This document shows positions 1 to 7,924 of a stretch of 64,000 nt of DNA, one piece after another. Position numbers and translations under genes: made by a program. Source of the DNA: 2-02-FULL-47-50 sp964479045 (GTDB taxonomy: Bacteria; Pseudomonadota; Gammaproteobacteria; Eutrophobiales; Eutrophobiaceae); NCBI GenBank assembly GCA_964479045.1, contig CAYZJI010000004.1:104273-168272 (forward strand), given 5' to 3'. Each line of letters starts with the position of its first letter. The first letter of the stretch is position 1. The notes below the pieces were generated by a model that saw only the letters and a program-made list of their open reading frames with translations, made no database searches and was not told the origin of the DNA.

Positions 1-1
1 T

Positions 2-157
2 CTGCATCCGGTCGCGGTGATTTTTGCAGTGATGGCCGGCGGCCAGTTGTTCGGATTCTTCGGTGTACTGCTGGCATTACCGGTGGCTGCTGTGATAGTA
101 GTGTTGTTGCGCTATGTGCACGATCGCTACATCGAAAGCAGTCTCTACACGCCATGA
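2..157 (+). CDS. AI-2E/PerM family permease, C-terminal end only
   Basis: Open frame running in from the left edge; 51 residues remain. The end is hydrophobic, with a GGQLFGFFGVLLALPVAA stretch followed by a short basic tail. That glycine/leucine pattern is typical of the last membrane segments of AI-2E (PerM-like) exporters. The stop overlaps the hda start by 4 bases (ATGA), which suggests translational coupling. A PerM-like gene directly before hda is common in gammaproteobacteria. The substrate cannot be inferred, and the start lies outside the window. Confidence 0.75.
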   Translation: MHPVAVIFAVMAGGQLFGFFGVLLALPVAAVIVVLLRYVHDRYIESSLYTP

Positions 158-852
158 GTCTCACGGTGTCTGCCAGTGGCCAGATCCCGCTGGCGCTGGC
201 GCTCAAAGAACGTCCCGGATTTGATCTTTATGTTACCGGTGATAACACCGAAGCCATACACCGTATTCAACACCTCGTTCGTGGCTCCTTGTATGTCTGG
301 GCACAAACCGGTTCAGGTATCACTCATCTCTTGCAGGCGGCCTGCATGCAGGCCAGCGAGCTGGGCAAACAGGTGGCCTATATTCCGCTAAAGGAACATC
401 ACACACTGAACCCGCAGTTGCTGGAAAATCTGGATGTCATGGATATGGTCTGCATCGATGATATTGATCTCATCGCAGGCAGAATGCACTGGGAACAACC
501 CATACTGCATTTGTATAACCGCATGCGCGACAAAGGCAGTGCCCTTTTGATCGGCGCACATGCAAGTCCGCAATCACTTGAGTTTCAGCTTGCTGATCTG
601 AAATCACGCATGGGCTGGGATCTGGTCTATCATCTCAAACCGCTTGTTGATAAGGACAAAATCAGCGTGCTGCAGAAACGGGCAGCTGCCCGTGCATTTG
701 AACTGCCGGATGAAGTGGCGGATTATCTTGTGAAACGCGTGCCTCGCGATTTGTCCAGTTTGATTGGCCTGCTTGATGAGCTTGAGAAAGCCACACTGGC
801 CGAGCAGAGAAAACTGACGATTCCGTTCGTCAAGTTGGTGATTAAAGATTAG
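154..852 (+). CDS. hda: DnaA regulatory inactivator Hda
   Basis: A 232-residue DnaA-like AAA+ protein, the usual Hda length. Hda with the DNA-loaded sliding clamp stimulates hydrolysis of DnaA-bound ATP and so limits re-initiation of replication. An N-terminal QIPLAL (residues 10-15) resembles the clamp-binding motif. A Walker A-like AQTGSGITHL lies at 50-59, a Walker B-like CIDDID at 100-105, and a family-typical RKLTIPFVK near the C-terminus. The Walker A lacks the usual basic residue before Ser/Thr (GITH rather than GRSH/GKT). The last codons and the stop lie in a heptanucleotide repeat and overlap the end of convergent wrbA by 11 bases. Confidence 0.93.
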   Translation: MSLTVSASGQIPLALALKERPGFDLYVTGDNTEAIHRIQHLVRGSLYVWAQTGSGITHLLQAACMQASELGKQVAYIPLKEHHTLNPQLLENLDVMDMVCIDDIDLIAGRMHWEQPILHLYNRMRDKGSALLIGAHASPQSLEFQLADLKSRMGWDLVYHLKPLVDKDKISVLQKRAAARAFELPDEVADYLVKRVPRDLSSLIGLLDELEKATLAEQRKLTIPFVKLVIKD

Positions 853-1450
853 TGATTGGTGATTGGAGCAGTTTGGCCGTCTCTGCCAGACGTTTTCCGA
901 GTGCGATACAAATCTGTTTTTCTTCAGATGTAATGTCCTTGTCGGCATTTGGGCCGGCAGTATGACTCGGGCCGTAAGGTGTGCCGCCTGATGTAGTGCT
1001 GATCAATTCCGGCACACTGTAGGGTACGCCCACAATCAGCATGCCATGATGCAAGAGCGGCAACATCATTGAGAGTAACGTGGTTTCCTGTCCGCCGTGC
1101 AAACTGGCGGTGGAAGTAAATACTGCTGCCGGTTTGCCAATTAATTTGCCCGTGGCCCAGAGGTCGCTCGTCCCATCCAGAAAATATTTTAAAGGCGCAG
1201 CCATATTACCAAAGCGGGTGGGGCTCCCGAGCGCGAGACCAGCGCATTCGATCAGGTCCTGACTGGTGGCATAAGGCGGGCCGGACTCAGGTATCGAATC
1301 CGATGTGCTTTCACATACTGTGGAGACCGGCGGCACCGTGCGTAAACGCGCCGAACAACCGTTCACCGATTCGATCCCGTGACTGATGTGTTGTGCCATC
1401 TTCGCCACATTGCCATAACGGCTGTAATACAGAACCAGTATCTCAGTCAT
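842..1450 (-). CDS. wrbA: NAD(P)H:quinone oxidoreductase, WrbA flavodoxin family
   Basis: A 202-residue flavodoxin-like protein, expected to bind FMN and carry out two-electron reduction of quinones with NAD(P)H. The phosphate loop is visible near residues 9-16 (YSRYGNVA), and the WrbA signature SPTRFGNMAAPLKYFLD follows mid-protein. A second conserved block around TSTASLHGGQETT is also present. The start is supported by AGGA eight bases upstream. It lies 47 bases downstream of arsC on the same strand, so the two are probably co-transcribed. The C-terminal SPITNL is encoded partly by a short repeat. Confidence 0.92.
   Translation of the reverse strand: MTEILVLYYSRYGNVAKMAQHISHGIESVNGCSARLRTVPPVSTVCESTSDSIPESGPPYATSQDLIECAGLALGSPTRFGNMAAPLKYFLDGTSDLWATGKLIGKPAAVFTSTASLHGGQETTLLSMMLPLLHHGMLIVGVPYSVPELISTTSGGTPYGPSHTAGPNADKDITSEEKQICIALGKRLAETAKLLQSPITNL
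847..866. repeat. Heptanucleotide tandem repeat (GTGATTG type) at hda/wrbA ends
   Basis: Units GATTA, GTGATTG, GTGATTG follow each other at 7-base spacing across the convergent ends of hda and wrbA. The repeat supplies the hda stop codon and the last codons of wrbA. Related units occur at 19054-19093 (opposite orientation) and 21928-21948. Confidence 0.6.
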
Positions 1451-1461
1451 GTCATTATCCT

Positions 1462-1496
1462 GTTTACGAGAGACACTTCACGCATCTCTCTTCACG
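1462..1496. repeat. Heptanucleotide tandem repeat (CGTGAAG type) between arsC and wrbA
   Basis: Five consecutive 7-base units can be read: GTTTACG, AGAGACA, CTTCACG, CATCTCT, CTTCACG. On the minus strand they read CGTGAAG-AGAGATG-CGTGAAG-TGTCTCT-CGTAAAC. They fill nearly all of the 47-base gap between the arsC stop and the wrbA ribosome-binding site. The same CGTGAAG unit recurs at 12229-12290. Confidence 0.6.
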
Positions 1497-1497
1497 T

Positions 1498-1845
1498 TTA
1501 TAGTATCTCCAGTACGTTTTCCGGAGGTCGGCCGATGGCCGCCTTGCCATTTGCCAGTACGATCGGCCGTTCGATCAGAACGGGATGTTCCACCATTGCA
1601 GCGATCAATTCATCCCGGGTCAGTCTGGGGTTGTCGAGCTTCGCTGTTTTATAGGCCTCCTCGTTATTCCGCATCAGTTCGCGCGGCTCGAGCTTCAGCA
1701 GCTTGAGGATATTTTTTAACGTTGATTTGGCAGGCGGTGTTTTCAGGTATTCGATGATTTCAGGTTCTATTCCCCGGCCGCGCAGCAGCTCAAGTGTCTG
1801 CCGGGACTTTGAACATTTTGGATTGTGGTATATGGTAACTTTCAT
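1498..1845 (-). CDS. arsC: Arsenate reductase, glutaredoxin-dependent ArsC family
   Basis: A 115-residue ArsC/Spx-type thioredoxin-fold protein. The single catalytic Cys is residue 11 in YHNPKCSKSR, as in ArsC. The C-terminal IERPIVLANGKAAIGRPPENV carries the conserved arginines that bind the oxyanion. The family reduces arsenate to arsenite using glutathione/glutaredoxin, but chromosomal copies without ars genes may have another substrate. ATG at 1845 is preferred because CAGGG lies 7 bases upstream; an ATG two codons earlier (1851) is possible. The longer open frame, up to 1974, would run into the start of the divergent yihY-like gene. No arsB or arsR is nearby. Confidence 0.88.
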   Translation of the reverse strand: MKVTIYHNPKCSKSRQTLELLRGRGIEPEIIEYLKTPPAKSTLKNILKLLKLEPRELMRNNEEAYKTAKLDNPRLTRDELIAAMVEHPVLIERPIVLANGKAAIGRPPENVLEIL

Positions 1846-1931
1846 AGTCATGCCCTGAAGCAGCGTTGCCGCCCATTGTAACCAGTCTTGGAACCGGGAG
1901 TGAAGCGCTGCCAACCCAGAAGGTAAAAACG

Positions 1932-3221
1932 ATGACGGGACAGCAACCAGTGCCGGTATTTGTGCAAGGTGCACTCAAGGTACGTCATACCTGTCTGTGG
2001 TTGTATTACTTTGTTCGCTTTGTCCTGCGCCAGTTTGGAAGCCGTCGTGGTCCGCAGACCGCCGCTGCACTGGCCTATACCACGCTGCTTTCGATCGTGC
2101 CGCTGGTCGGCGTCATGTTCAGTTTCTTCGGTAACCTGCCGGTGTTCAAGGACATCAGCGACGTTGTCCAGGAATTTGTATTTGGCAATTTTGTTCCGGC
2201 GTTTGGAGAAACCGTTCGTGAACACCTGATCGGTTTTTCCCTGAAGGCCTCACATCTTACCGCGACCGGTATCGTGATCCTGATGGTAATTGCCCTGTTG
2301 ATGTTGTCCACGATTGAAAGTGCGCTGAATCATATCTGGAATGTGTCCGTACGCCGCAGCCGTGTCGGCCGTTTTCTGGTGTATTGGGCCATCCTGACCC
2401 TTGGGCCAATTCTGCTTGGCATCAGCCTGTATGCCACCTCGTATGTACTGGCCTTGCCGGTGGTGAGCAGTGTCGATGCCTCGCTGATGCTCCGGACCCG
2501 CATCCTGTCGGTCCTGCCATTCTTCACCACCAGTATTGCCTTTACATTGATGTACGTCCTGGTGCCGAATTGCCACGTAAGTCATCGGGATGCGGCAATT
2601 GGCGGTCTGACCGCAGCATTGTTTTTTGAAATTGCAAAATATATGTTCGGTGTTTATGTCAAATCCGTGCCTACGTATGAAATGATCTACGGGGCCATCG
2701 CAGTGATTCCCCTGTTCCTCGTCTGGATATATCTTTCCTGTGTGATCGTATTGCTGGGCGCACAAATTGCCTATTGTCTCTCCGTATTCCGTCTGGAACA
2801 TGTCGCCGGCCAGTATGATAAATCCCGCTGGGACTTTTTTGATGTGTATCGGGTGCTTGCAGAATTATGGGAAGCCCAGAAAACCGGGCAAAGTCTGACT
2901 GCGACACAAATCAAGCGGCGCGGTCTGCGCATCCCGCACACCCTGCTGAATGAAATTCTGGAAATCCTTGCCCGTGCACGCTGGATAGAGCGTGTACCGG
3001 GTGGCAGGCTGATGTTAAGCCGGGACCTGCATGAAGTGACCTTGCTGGATCTGCATCATCTTCTGCCCTGTAAATTTCCGGAGAAGCCCGGAGACGGATC
3101 GGATATCTGGCAACAAACACTTGCGGAAGCCCTCGGAAAATACGAACAGGGTCTGCAGGAGAGCCTCGCTGTGCCGTTGGGTGAACTGTTCAGAAAAACG
3201 ACTACTGCACCTTCAGATTGA
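1932..3221 (+). CDS. YihY/BrkB family inner-membrane protein (formerly 'ribonuclease BN')
   Basis: A 429-residue protein with about six hydrophobic segments in its first ~290 residues. It carries YihY-family features: AAALAYTTLLSIVPL near the N-terminus, NHIWNVSVRRS, and AAIGGLTAALFFEIAKY. The C-terminal ~130 residues are soluble and resemble a winged-helix segment, as in long YihY proteins. The old RNase BN name is wrong for this family; the true function is unknown. ATG 1932 has AGAAGG at good distance. It is divergent from arsC with an 86-base gap. Confidence 0.88.
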   Translation: MTGQQPVPVFVQGALKVRHTCLWLYYFVRFVLRQFGSRRGPQTAAALAYTTLLSIVPLVGVMFSFFGNLPVFKDISDVVQEFVFGNFVPAFGETVREHLIGFSLKASHLTATGIVILMVIALLMLSTIESALNHIWNVSVRRSRVGRFLVYWAILTLGPILLGISLYATSYVLALPVVSSVDASLMLRTRILSVLPFFTTSIAFTLMYVLVPNCHVSHRDAAIGGLTAALFFEIAKYMFGVYVKSVPTYEMIYGAIAVIPLFLVWIYLSCVIVLLGAQIAYCLSVFRLEHVAGQYDKSRWDFFDVYRVLAELWEAQKTGQSLTATQIKRRGLRIPHTLLNEILEILARARWIERVPGGRLMLSRDLHEVTLLDLHHLLPCKFPEKPGDGSDIWQQTLAEALGKYEQGLQESLAVPLGELFRKTTTAPSD

Positions 3222-4785
3222 ACTGTTCAAAACAGGTCGTGGATTCAATCATATTGGAGACAGCTGCCTTGAACAGGCGACCATTGAAACTGATTTCAAG
3301 CTCACGATCGGGCAGATACAACCCCTTGTTGGTAATCACGGAGAAATCCTTTTGTTTTGACGGATTCCCGGTGAGGATGGCGCGGCGGAATTCACGTTCA
3401 GAATGATTTCCATGGCTGGCACGTATTGCTGCAGAAACGACGGGCAGGTTAATGATCTGTATACCTGCCTTGTAGATTTTGCCCTGGCGCACCAGCAACC
3501 AACGCAGTATTCCGGCGCGGAAAGTATCCAGTGAAGTACTGTTCTCATCCAGCTTCATAGCAACAATATCACCTACGCGTACGCCGCTGCGTGGTTTGTC
3601 ATCACGTGTTACGGCAATACCACCGCCGCTGGTGTCCACCAGACTCCAGGGTTCCGCGCGATGACTTGAGGTAATGCTGGTCGTCGTGATCGCGGCTTCC
3701 TCTGTATTCTCATCATGATCTGTCACCGGACGTGTGAAATCCTTTTCTCCATTGAGGAAATAATAAGTGGTGTTGATGCCATGCATCAGTTGTATCTGGC
3801 CGGTTTTGGGTTTGCGCGGAAAATAACGCTTCGGCGGCAGGCCCCACGCTTTCTCGATAATGCGGAGCAGAAAGTCAGCATAATAGGATGAAAACTGCAA
3901 CCCGGCCTCCTTGCGTTTCGCTTCAGAAGCGTTGATGTACTGGCGGATCATTCCAAGCAGTTTGTTGGTGTCCAGCAGGCGATAATGAACATTCGCATTT
4001 TCCAGGTTGAATTTTGCATACGGCAGCGGGCTGTTGTCACTGTTCAGGTTCAGTACGAAATAGCCGGAAGGATCAGCCACAGGTTTGAAGGGTGTGAGTT
4101 CGACCATCTCCGTCCAGTCACCCAGTTGCTCATGAATTTCCCATACTGCGCCAAAGGGCAGATGGTTGGGATCAGACAGCGCTATCAGTGCAATGCGTTT
4201 ATAACGCTGTTCGATGGTCCCGGAGGTTTGCCGCGCCGTTGCAACAGGCTTTACCGGTGTCTTGTGCTGGTTGATGTTTTCAGCGAACTGATAAAGAAAG
4301 TGGATCTCCTGCCACACTTTGGCCGGAGTCGGCGCATATTCCAGAAAACTGTAGATGAGCGCATGAGAAAGATAAGTGAGCGACATCAGGATTTCCTGCA
4401 GGGGAAACTTGCTTTGTCCCCACAGGCTTTTATGACTCAATACATCATCCACCGAAAGACGGCTGGCGCGGGCCAGTTGTACAGAAAGCAGTTTCATCCC
4501 GGCCAACTGGCTTTGCATGGCTTCCATGGTTTGCAGGGTGTGCTGGGCCCCGCTGCGAATCTGGGTGTCCAGATAATATTTGTAGGGCCGGTGGAAGAGG
4601 GTAACGAGTTCCATGCGCTGGTTACCCTTCATCGGCACGGCATTCAGTGCCTGCAGGGCTTGGGTCAGTGCCTGTATTGTGTTTGGAAAATCGATATAGG
4701 GTAACGCATCCAACCACTCTTCAATATAAATTGGACGCGTTTCTATATCCTTCCCGCGCATGGGCAGTTGGATTAGTGTGGCCAT
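3202..4785 (-). CDS. Large PilZ-like protein, possible cyclic-di-GMP effector
   Basis: A 527-residue soluble protein with no signal peptide. The N-terminal ~370 residues are mostly helical and match no domain I can name. Around residues 384-389 there is DTSGGG followed by IAVTR, matching the [D/N]xSxxG half of a PilZ domain. The beta-rich segment after it (RVGDIVAMKL, AGILRWLLV, AGIQII) also looks PilZ-like. The upstream RxxxR motif is not clear, so c-di-GMP binding is uncertain. The start at MATLIQ (4785) is chosen because upstream codons are proline/glycine-rich. It ends convergently with the YihY-like gene, overlapping it by 20 bases. Confidence 0.6.
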   Translation of the reverse strand: MATLIQLPMRGKDIETRPIYIEEWLDALPYIDFPNTIQALTQALQALNAVPMKGNQRMELVTLFHRPYKYYLDTQIRSGAQHTLQTMEAMQSQLAGMKLLSVQLARASRLSVDDVLSHKSLWGQSKFPLQEILMSLTYLSHALIYSFLEYAPTPAKVWQEIHFLYQFAENINQHKTPVKPVATARQTSGTIEQRYKRIALIALSDPNHLPFGAVWEIHEQLGDWTEMVELTPFKPVADPSGYFVLNLNSDNSPLPYAKFNLENANVHYRLLDTNKLLGMIRQYINASEAKRKEAGLQFSSYYADFLLRIIEKAWGLPPKRYFPRKPKTGQIQLMHGINTTYYFLNGEKDFTRPVTDHDENTEEAAITTTSITSSHRAEPWSLVDTSGGGIAVTRDDKPRSGVRVGDIVAMKLDENSTSLDTFRAGILRWLLVRQGKIYKAGIQIINLPVVSAAIRASHGNHSEREFRRAILTGNPSKQKDFSVITNKGLYLPDRELEISFNGRLFKAAVSNMIESTTCFEQFNLKVQ

Positions 4786-5020
4786 CGGGTTTTTGGGAGC
4801 CCCCACCCCCAAAATTTACGGCAGTATCAAATTGTTACCTGATGGCGACAGTATAGTCACCGTCTGCAAACTGAACAAACAAAATTTCGCCTGTTTCTGT
4901 CCCGTTCTGGAATCTGTTTAAACTGCGGTTTCAATTTCATAAGACACGGATCCAGTGTCAAGCCGTCATTATCAATTAATTCTTTGAATCTCCGGATTAA
5001 TACGCTTAACTAGAAAGGGT

Positions 5021-5290
5021 ATGAAAAAAACCATCCATTGTTTCGTCTCTGGCCGCGTGCAAGGCGTCTGCTTCCGCATGTATACCCAGAAAGAAGCTGC
5101 GGCACTTGGTCTCACCGGCTGGGTCCGTAACCTGCCCGATGGGCGTGTCGAAGTCATGGCCAGCGGCGAAGAAGAGCAGCTCAATCAATTACAGGAATGG
5201 TTGAAGCAGGGACCGGAGATGGCGAAGGTGACGAAGATTGATTTGAAAAATACTGAGTATCAAGATTTTGATGTTTTTTCGATTAAATAA
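5021..5290 (+). CDS. acyP: Acylphosphatase
   Basis: An 89-residue acylphosphatase, the normal family size. The phosphate-binding loop GRVQGVCFR gives catalytic Arg19; Asn37 lies in GWVRNLPDGRVEV. The enzyme hydrolyses carboxyl-phosphate mixed anhydrides in the cytoplasm; its physiological substrate in bacteria is unclear. AGAAAGGG precedes the ATG. The 235 bases before it hold no gene I can support. The HNH nuclease starts 14 bases downstream on the same strand and may share the transcript. Confidence 0.95.
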   Translation: MKKTIHCFVSGRVQGVCFRMYTQKEAAALGLTGWVRNLPDGRVEVMASGEEEQLNQLQEWLKQGPEMAKVTKIDLKNTEYQDFDVFSIK

Positions 5291-5304
5291 TTTAGCGATT
5301 TAAT

Positions 5305-6078
5305 ATGACGCGAAAAAATTGGTCTAGGGATGAATTAATAATGGCATTTAATCTGTATTGCAAGATCCCATTTGGGAAAATTCATATACATAATCCAGAT
5401 ATAAAATTTTTGGCAAAAGTATTAGGACGTACACCATCAGCGGTATCGTGGAAGCTCGCGAACTTTGCACGGCTTGACCCCGCATTAAAGAAAAGATCGA
5501 TATCTGGTGCAGCACATGGAGGCAAGGGTGAAATAGCAGTTTGGAAGGAGTTTAATAATGATTGGGGAAAGCTCAGCTATGAAAGTGAAAAGCTTTTAGC
5601 TCAAATGGCAGGAAAGAAAATTGAAGACATTGCAGACATAACAAAAGATAAACTACCACAGCAGGGCAAAGAAAGGGAGGCGATTGTCCGCGTGAGAATT
5701 AATCAGAATTTCTTTAGGTCGGCAGTGTTATCAGCGTATGACTCAAAATGCTGCATAACAGAATTGGCAATTCCTTCTCTTCTCAACGCAAGCCATATTA
5801 AACCTTGGGCCAAGGATATTATGAACAGGGTTAACCCACGAAATGGTCTTTGCCTTAATGTTTTCCATGATCGTGCTTTTGATCGCGGACTATTAACTAT
5901 CTTGCCCGATTACAGTATAAAACTTTCAAAATATTTACGTGAATATAGCTTGGATAAGGCTGTAAAGGAATATCTGGTTAATTACAATGGACAGAAAATA
6001 AAATTACCAAATAGATTTTTACCCGATCCATCCTTTCTTGAATACCACAACAAAAATATATTTGAAAAATTATTCTAA
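5305..6078 (+). CDS. HNH endonuclease, orphan restriction-like
   Basis: A 257-residue protein with a C-terminal HNH nuclease core: His164 in ASHIKPW, Asn180 in NPRNGLCLN, His188 in FHDRAFDRGLL. This fits the HNH_2 type used by many restriction-like and phage-derived nucleases. The N-terminal ~60 residues (WSRDELIMAF, LAKVLGRTPSAVSWKL) resemble a helix-turn-helix or Myb-like DNA-binding module. The gene is far more AT-rich than its neighbours and no methyltransferase flanks it. It is therefore either a modification-dependent nuclease or a stray acquired gene. Target and activity are not visible. Confidence 0.8.
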   Translation: MTRKNWSRDELIMAFNLYCKIPFGKIHIHNPDIKFLAKVLGRTPSAVSWKLANFARLDPALKKRSISGAAHGGKGEIAVWKEFNNDWGKLSYESEKLLAQMAGKKIEDIADITKDKLPQQGKEREAIVRVRINQNFFRSAVLSAYDSKCCITELAIPSLLNASHIKPWAKDIMNRVNPRNGLCLNVFHDRAFDRGLLTILPDYSIKLSKYLREYSLDKAVKEYLVNYNGQKIKLPNRFLPDPSFLEYHNKNIFEKLF

Positions 6079-6082
6079 AATC

Positions 6083-6721
6083 TCATAAATTCTTTAACTT
6101 CTGCTGCGCCAGATAGCTGTTCATGATGTTGCGGTAATTGGGAATGTGGTTGGAGAGAATATTCCCCAAGCCTTCAATATCATTACGCCAGTCGCGGTGC
6201 AGCTCGCAAGCCACGCTGAACCAGTTCATGATCTGTGCGCCGGCCTGGGTCATGCGCATTAATGCGGCATCGCGCACATCTTTGTTGAATGTGCCGGAAG
6301 CGTCAGCCACGACAAACACATCATAACCTTCTTCAATCGCTGAGAGTGTGGGGAAAGCTACGCACACATCCGTAACCACGCCAGCAATGATGAGTTGTTT
6401 CCGTCCGGTAGCCCTGATGGCTTTGACAAAATCGTCATTGTCCCAGGCATTGATTTGTCCGGGGCGGGCGATGAGCGGTGCTTTGGGTAATATTTCTTTC
6501 AGCTCCGGCACGATGGGGCCATTGGGGCCTTCATCAAAACTGGTCGTGAGGATGGTGGGCAGGTTGAAAAATCTGGCAACCGTGGCCAGTGCCAGCACAT
6601 TGTTCTTGAATTCATTCGGTGAATAATCCTGCACCAATGTAATCAGGCCGGTCTGGTGATCCACCAGCAACACCACGGCTTCATTCTTGTCGAGCTTTTT
6701 ATATTTGAAATTGGGGGCCAT
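6083..6721 (-). CDS. Isochorismatase-family hydrolase, YcaC-like
   Basis: A 212-residue cysteine hydrolase-fold protein. It has the conserved Asp (residue 21, LLVDHQTGL) and nucleophile Cys120 in GVVTDVCVAFP, with the family GQINAWD segment between. YcaC-type proteins form octameric rings and their substrate is unknown; related enzymes cleave amides or vinyl ethers. The ATG at 6721 follows AAGGAG at ideal distance, so the upstream in-frame codons are excluded. It ends 4 bases from the end of the HNH gene, convergently. Confidence 0.88.
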   Translation of the reverse strand: MAPNFKYKKLDKNEAVVLLVDHQTGLITLVQDYSPNEFKNNVLALATVARFFNLPTILTTSFDEGPNGPIVPELKEILPKAPLIARPGQINAWDNDDFVKAIRATGRKQLIIAGVVTDVCVAFPTLSAIEEGYDVFVVADASGTFNKDVRDAALMRMTQAGAQIMNWFSVACELHRDWRNDIEGLGNILSNHIPNYRNIMNSYLAQQKLKNL

Positions 6722-6866
6722 GTGAATCTCCTTGCAGGTCAATTCAAGATATAGGCTATTTGAAGGTAATAAGCAACGATTGGGTTTAATTAAATCTATG
6801 GACTAAATATTACAGGCTATACTCATTTGTAAAAATCCTTGCTAATAAAGGGATCTGAAAATAACC

Positions 6867-7898
6867 ATGAAAACCCCGGATTACGGATCGCCCGGAAAAA
6901 CCCGTTCAAGCGAAAGTCACCCGCTGCAAATTATTATTATTCTGGTAGCAGTGCTGATTGGGCTTACGCTGATCACTCAATATAAAACTCTTGTGCCCAA
7001 AGCGAAGGGGCTATATGGGAATTATCGGGAACAGGCCAGGATTGAATCCGAAAAACAGGAAATAGCTGAGCGTGAAGCATTGAGAATCGAGCGGGAAAAT
7101 CTTGAGCGCAAAAAACAATATGCTGCAAAAAAGAGAAATAAATCAAAAGAACAAATTGTTCGGCGTGAAGCTGTAAAGCAGGATTCCGGTATTCCGGTTC
7201 AGGTGGAAATTCCCCCCATTACTGAGAGAGTTCCAATACAACCCGGAGAAGTGACACTCTCAATCCGGGAGTATGGTTTTTTGCCGGTAGAATCTGTGGG
7301 TCCGGGTATGCATAAGGGCTACCAGCATCAGTTGCAGAAAAAAGCCCTCGCAGAGATTAAAAAAGAACCCGCGTATAAAGGTTATGCCCGGTGGTATGGT
7401 TTTATGGAACTTGGCAGCCAGGAAGTCAGCCGCTTGTATTTTGTTCTGGATTTGCAGAAGAATGAAACGTTCGTGTTGTATTTCGATGCCAACAAAAATC
7501 TTGATCTGTCAGACGACGGTGTGCCATTAAAGCATACAGGTTCAGGTGACGGAGGGTTTGACGGATTTGCAACCAATATAGTGATTCCATGGAAATCGAT
7601 CATCAAGGACTTCCCGTATGTGACCGATTTCAAGATATGGTTTTTTATGAATGAGGGGGGCTGGACAAGTGGGCAGAAAGCATCACATTACAGCCGCACG
7701 CAACTCGAACAGATGTTGCTTATCGGGGGAAAGGAATATCGGGCGGTGATAGTGGATACCGGTGAAAACGATGCTGATCTGACCAATGACGGGATCATTA
7801 TTGATGCAAACCGCAATGGCGATTTTGATCCGGGTGAGCGGCCTGCTACTGAATATGTGCTGGATGGCAAGACGTATAAATTCAAAATAGTCTGGTGA
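6867..7898 (+). CDS. Single-pass membrane protein with EF-hand-like Ca-binding loops, unknown function
   Basis: 343 residues, not a family I recognise. There is one membrane segment at about residues 20-38 after a short polar N-terminus. It is followed by a highly charged, probably coiled-coil stretch (52-100), then a beta-rich domain. Three Asp/Asn-rich loops resemble EF-hand or thrombospondin-type calcium loops: DANKNLDLSDDG (207-218), DTGENDADLTNDG (297-309) and DANRNGDFDPGE (313-324). The likely topology is N-in with the C-terminal domain in the periplasm. It is monocistronic and convergent with proS. Confidence 0.6.
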   Translation: MKTPDYGSPGKTRSSESHPLQIIIILVAVLIGLTLITQYKTLVPKAKGLYGNYREQARIESEKQEIAEREALRIERENLERKKQYAAKKRNKSKEQIVRREAVKQDSGIPVQVEIPPITERVPIQPGEVTLSIREYGFLPVESVGPGMHKGYQHQLQKKALAEIKKEPAYKGYARWYGFMELGSQEVSRLYFVLDLQKNETFVLYFDANKNLDLSDDGVPLKHTGSGDGGFDGFATNIVIPWKSIIKDFPYVTDFKIWFFMNEGGWTSGQKASHYSRTQLEQMLLIGGKEYRAVIVDTGENDADLTNDGIIIDANRNGDFDPGERPATEYVLDGKTYKFKIVW

Positions 7899-7924
7899 AG
7901 CCCCGGACTTACAGGCGGGCTTTT
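7898..7924 (+). terminator. Possible rho-independent terminator at the convergent gene end
   Basis: AAGCCC pairs with GGGCTT across a 13-base loop, followed by TT then ATAAAA. The stem overlaps the end of proS on the other strand. The loop is long and the T-run short, so this is weak. Confidence 0.35.

Noticed and set aside
847..866. Short repeats at hda and rlmD as a CRISPR array
   Set aside because: Units are 7 bases, contiguous, with no spacers and no cas genes.
3985..4704. A 239-codon plus-strand frame inside the PilZ-like gene
   Set aside because: Antisense to a better-supported gene; composition is random-looking and no start signal is present.
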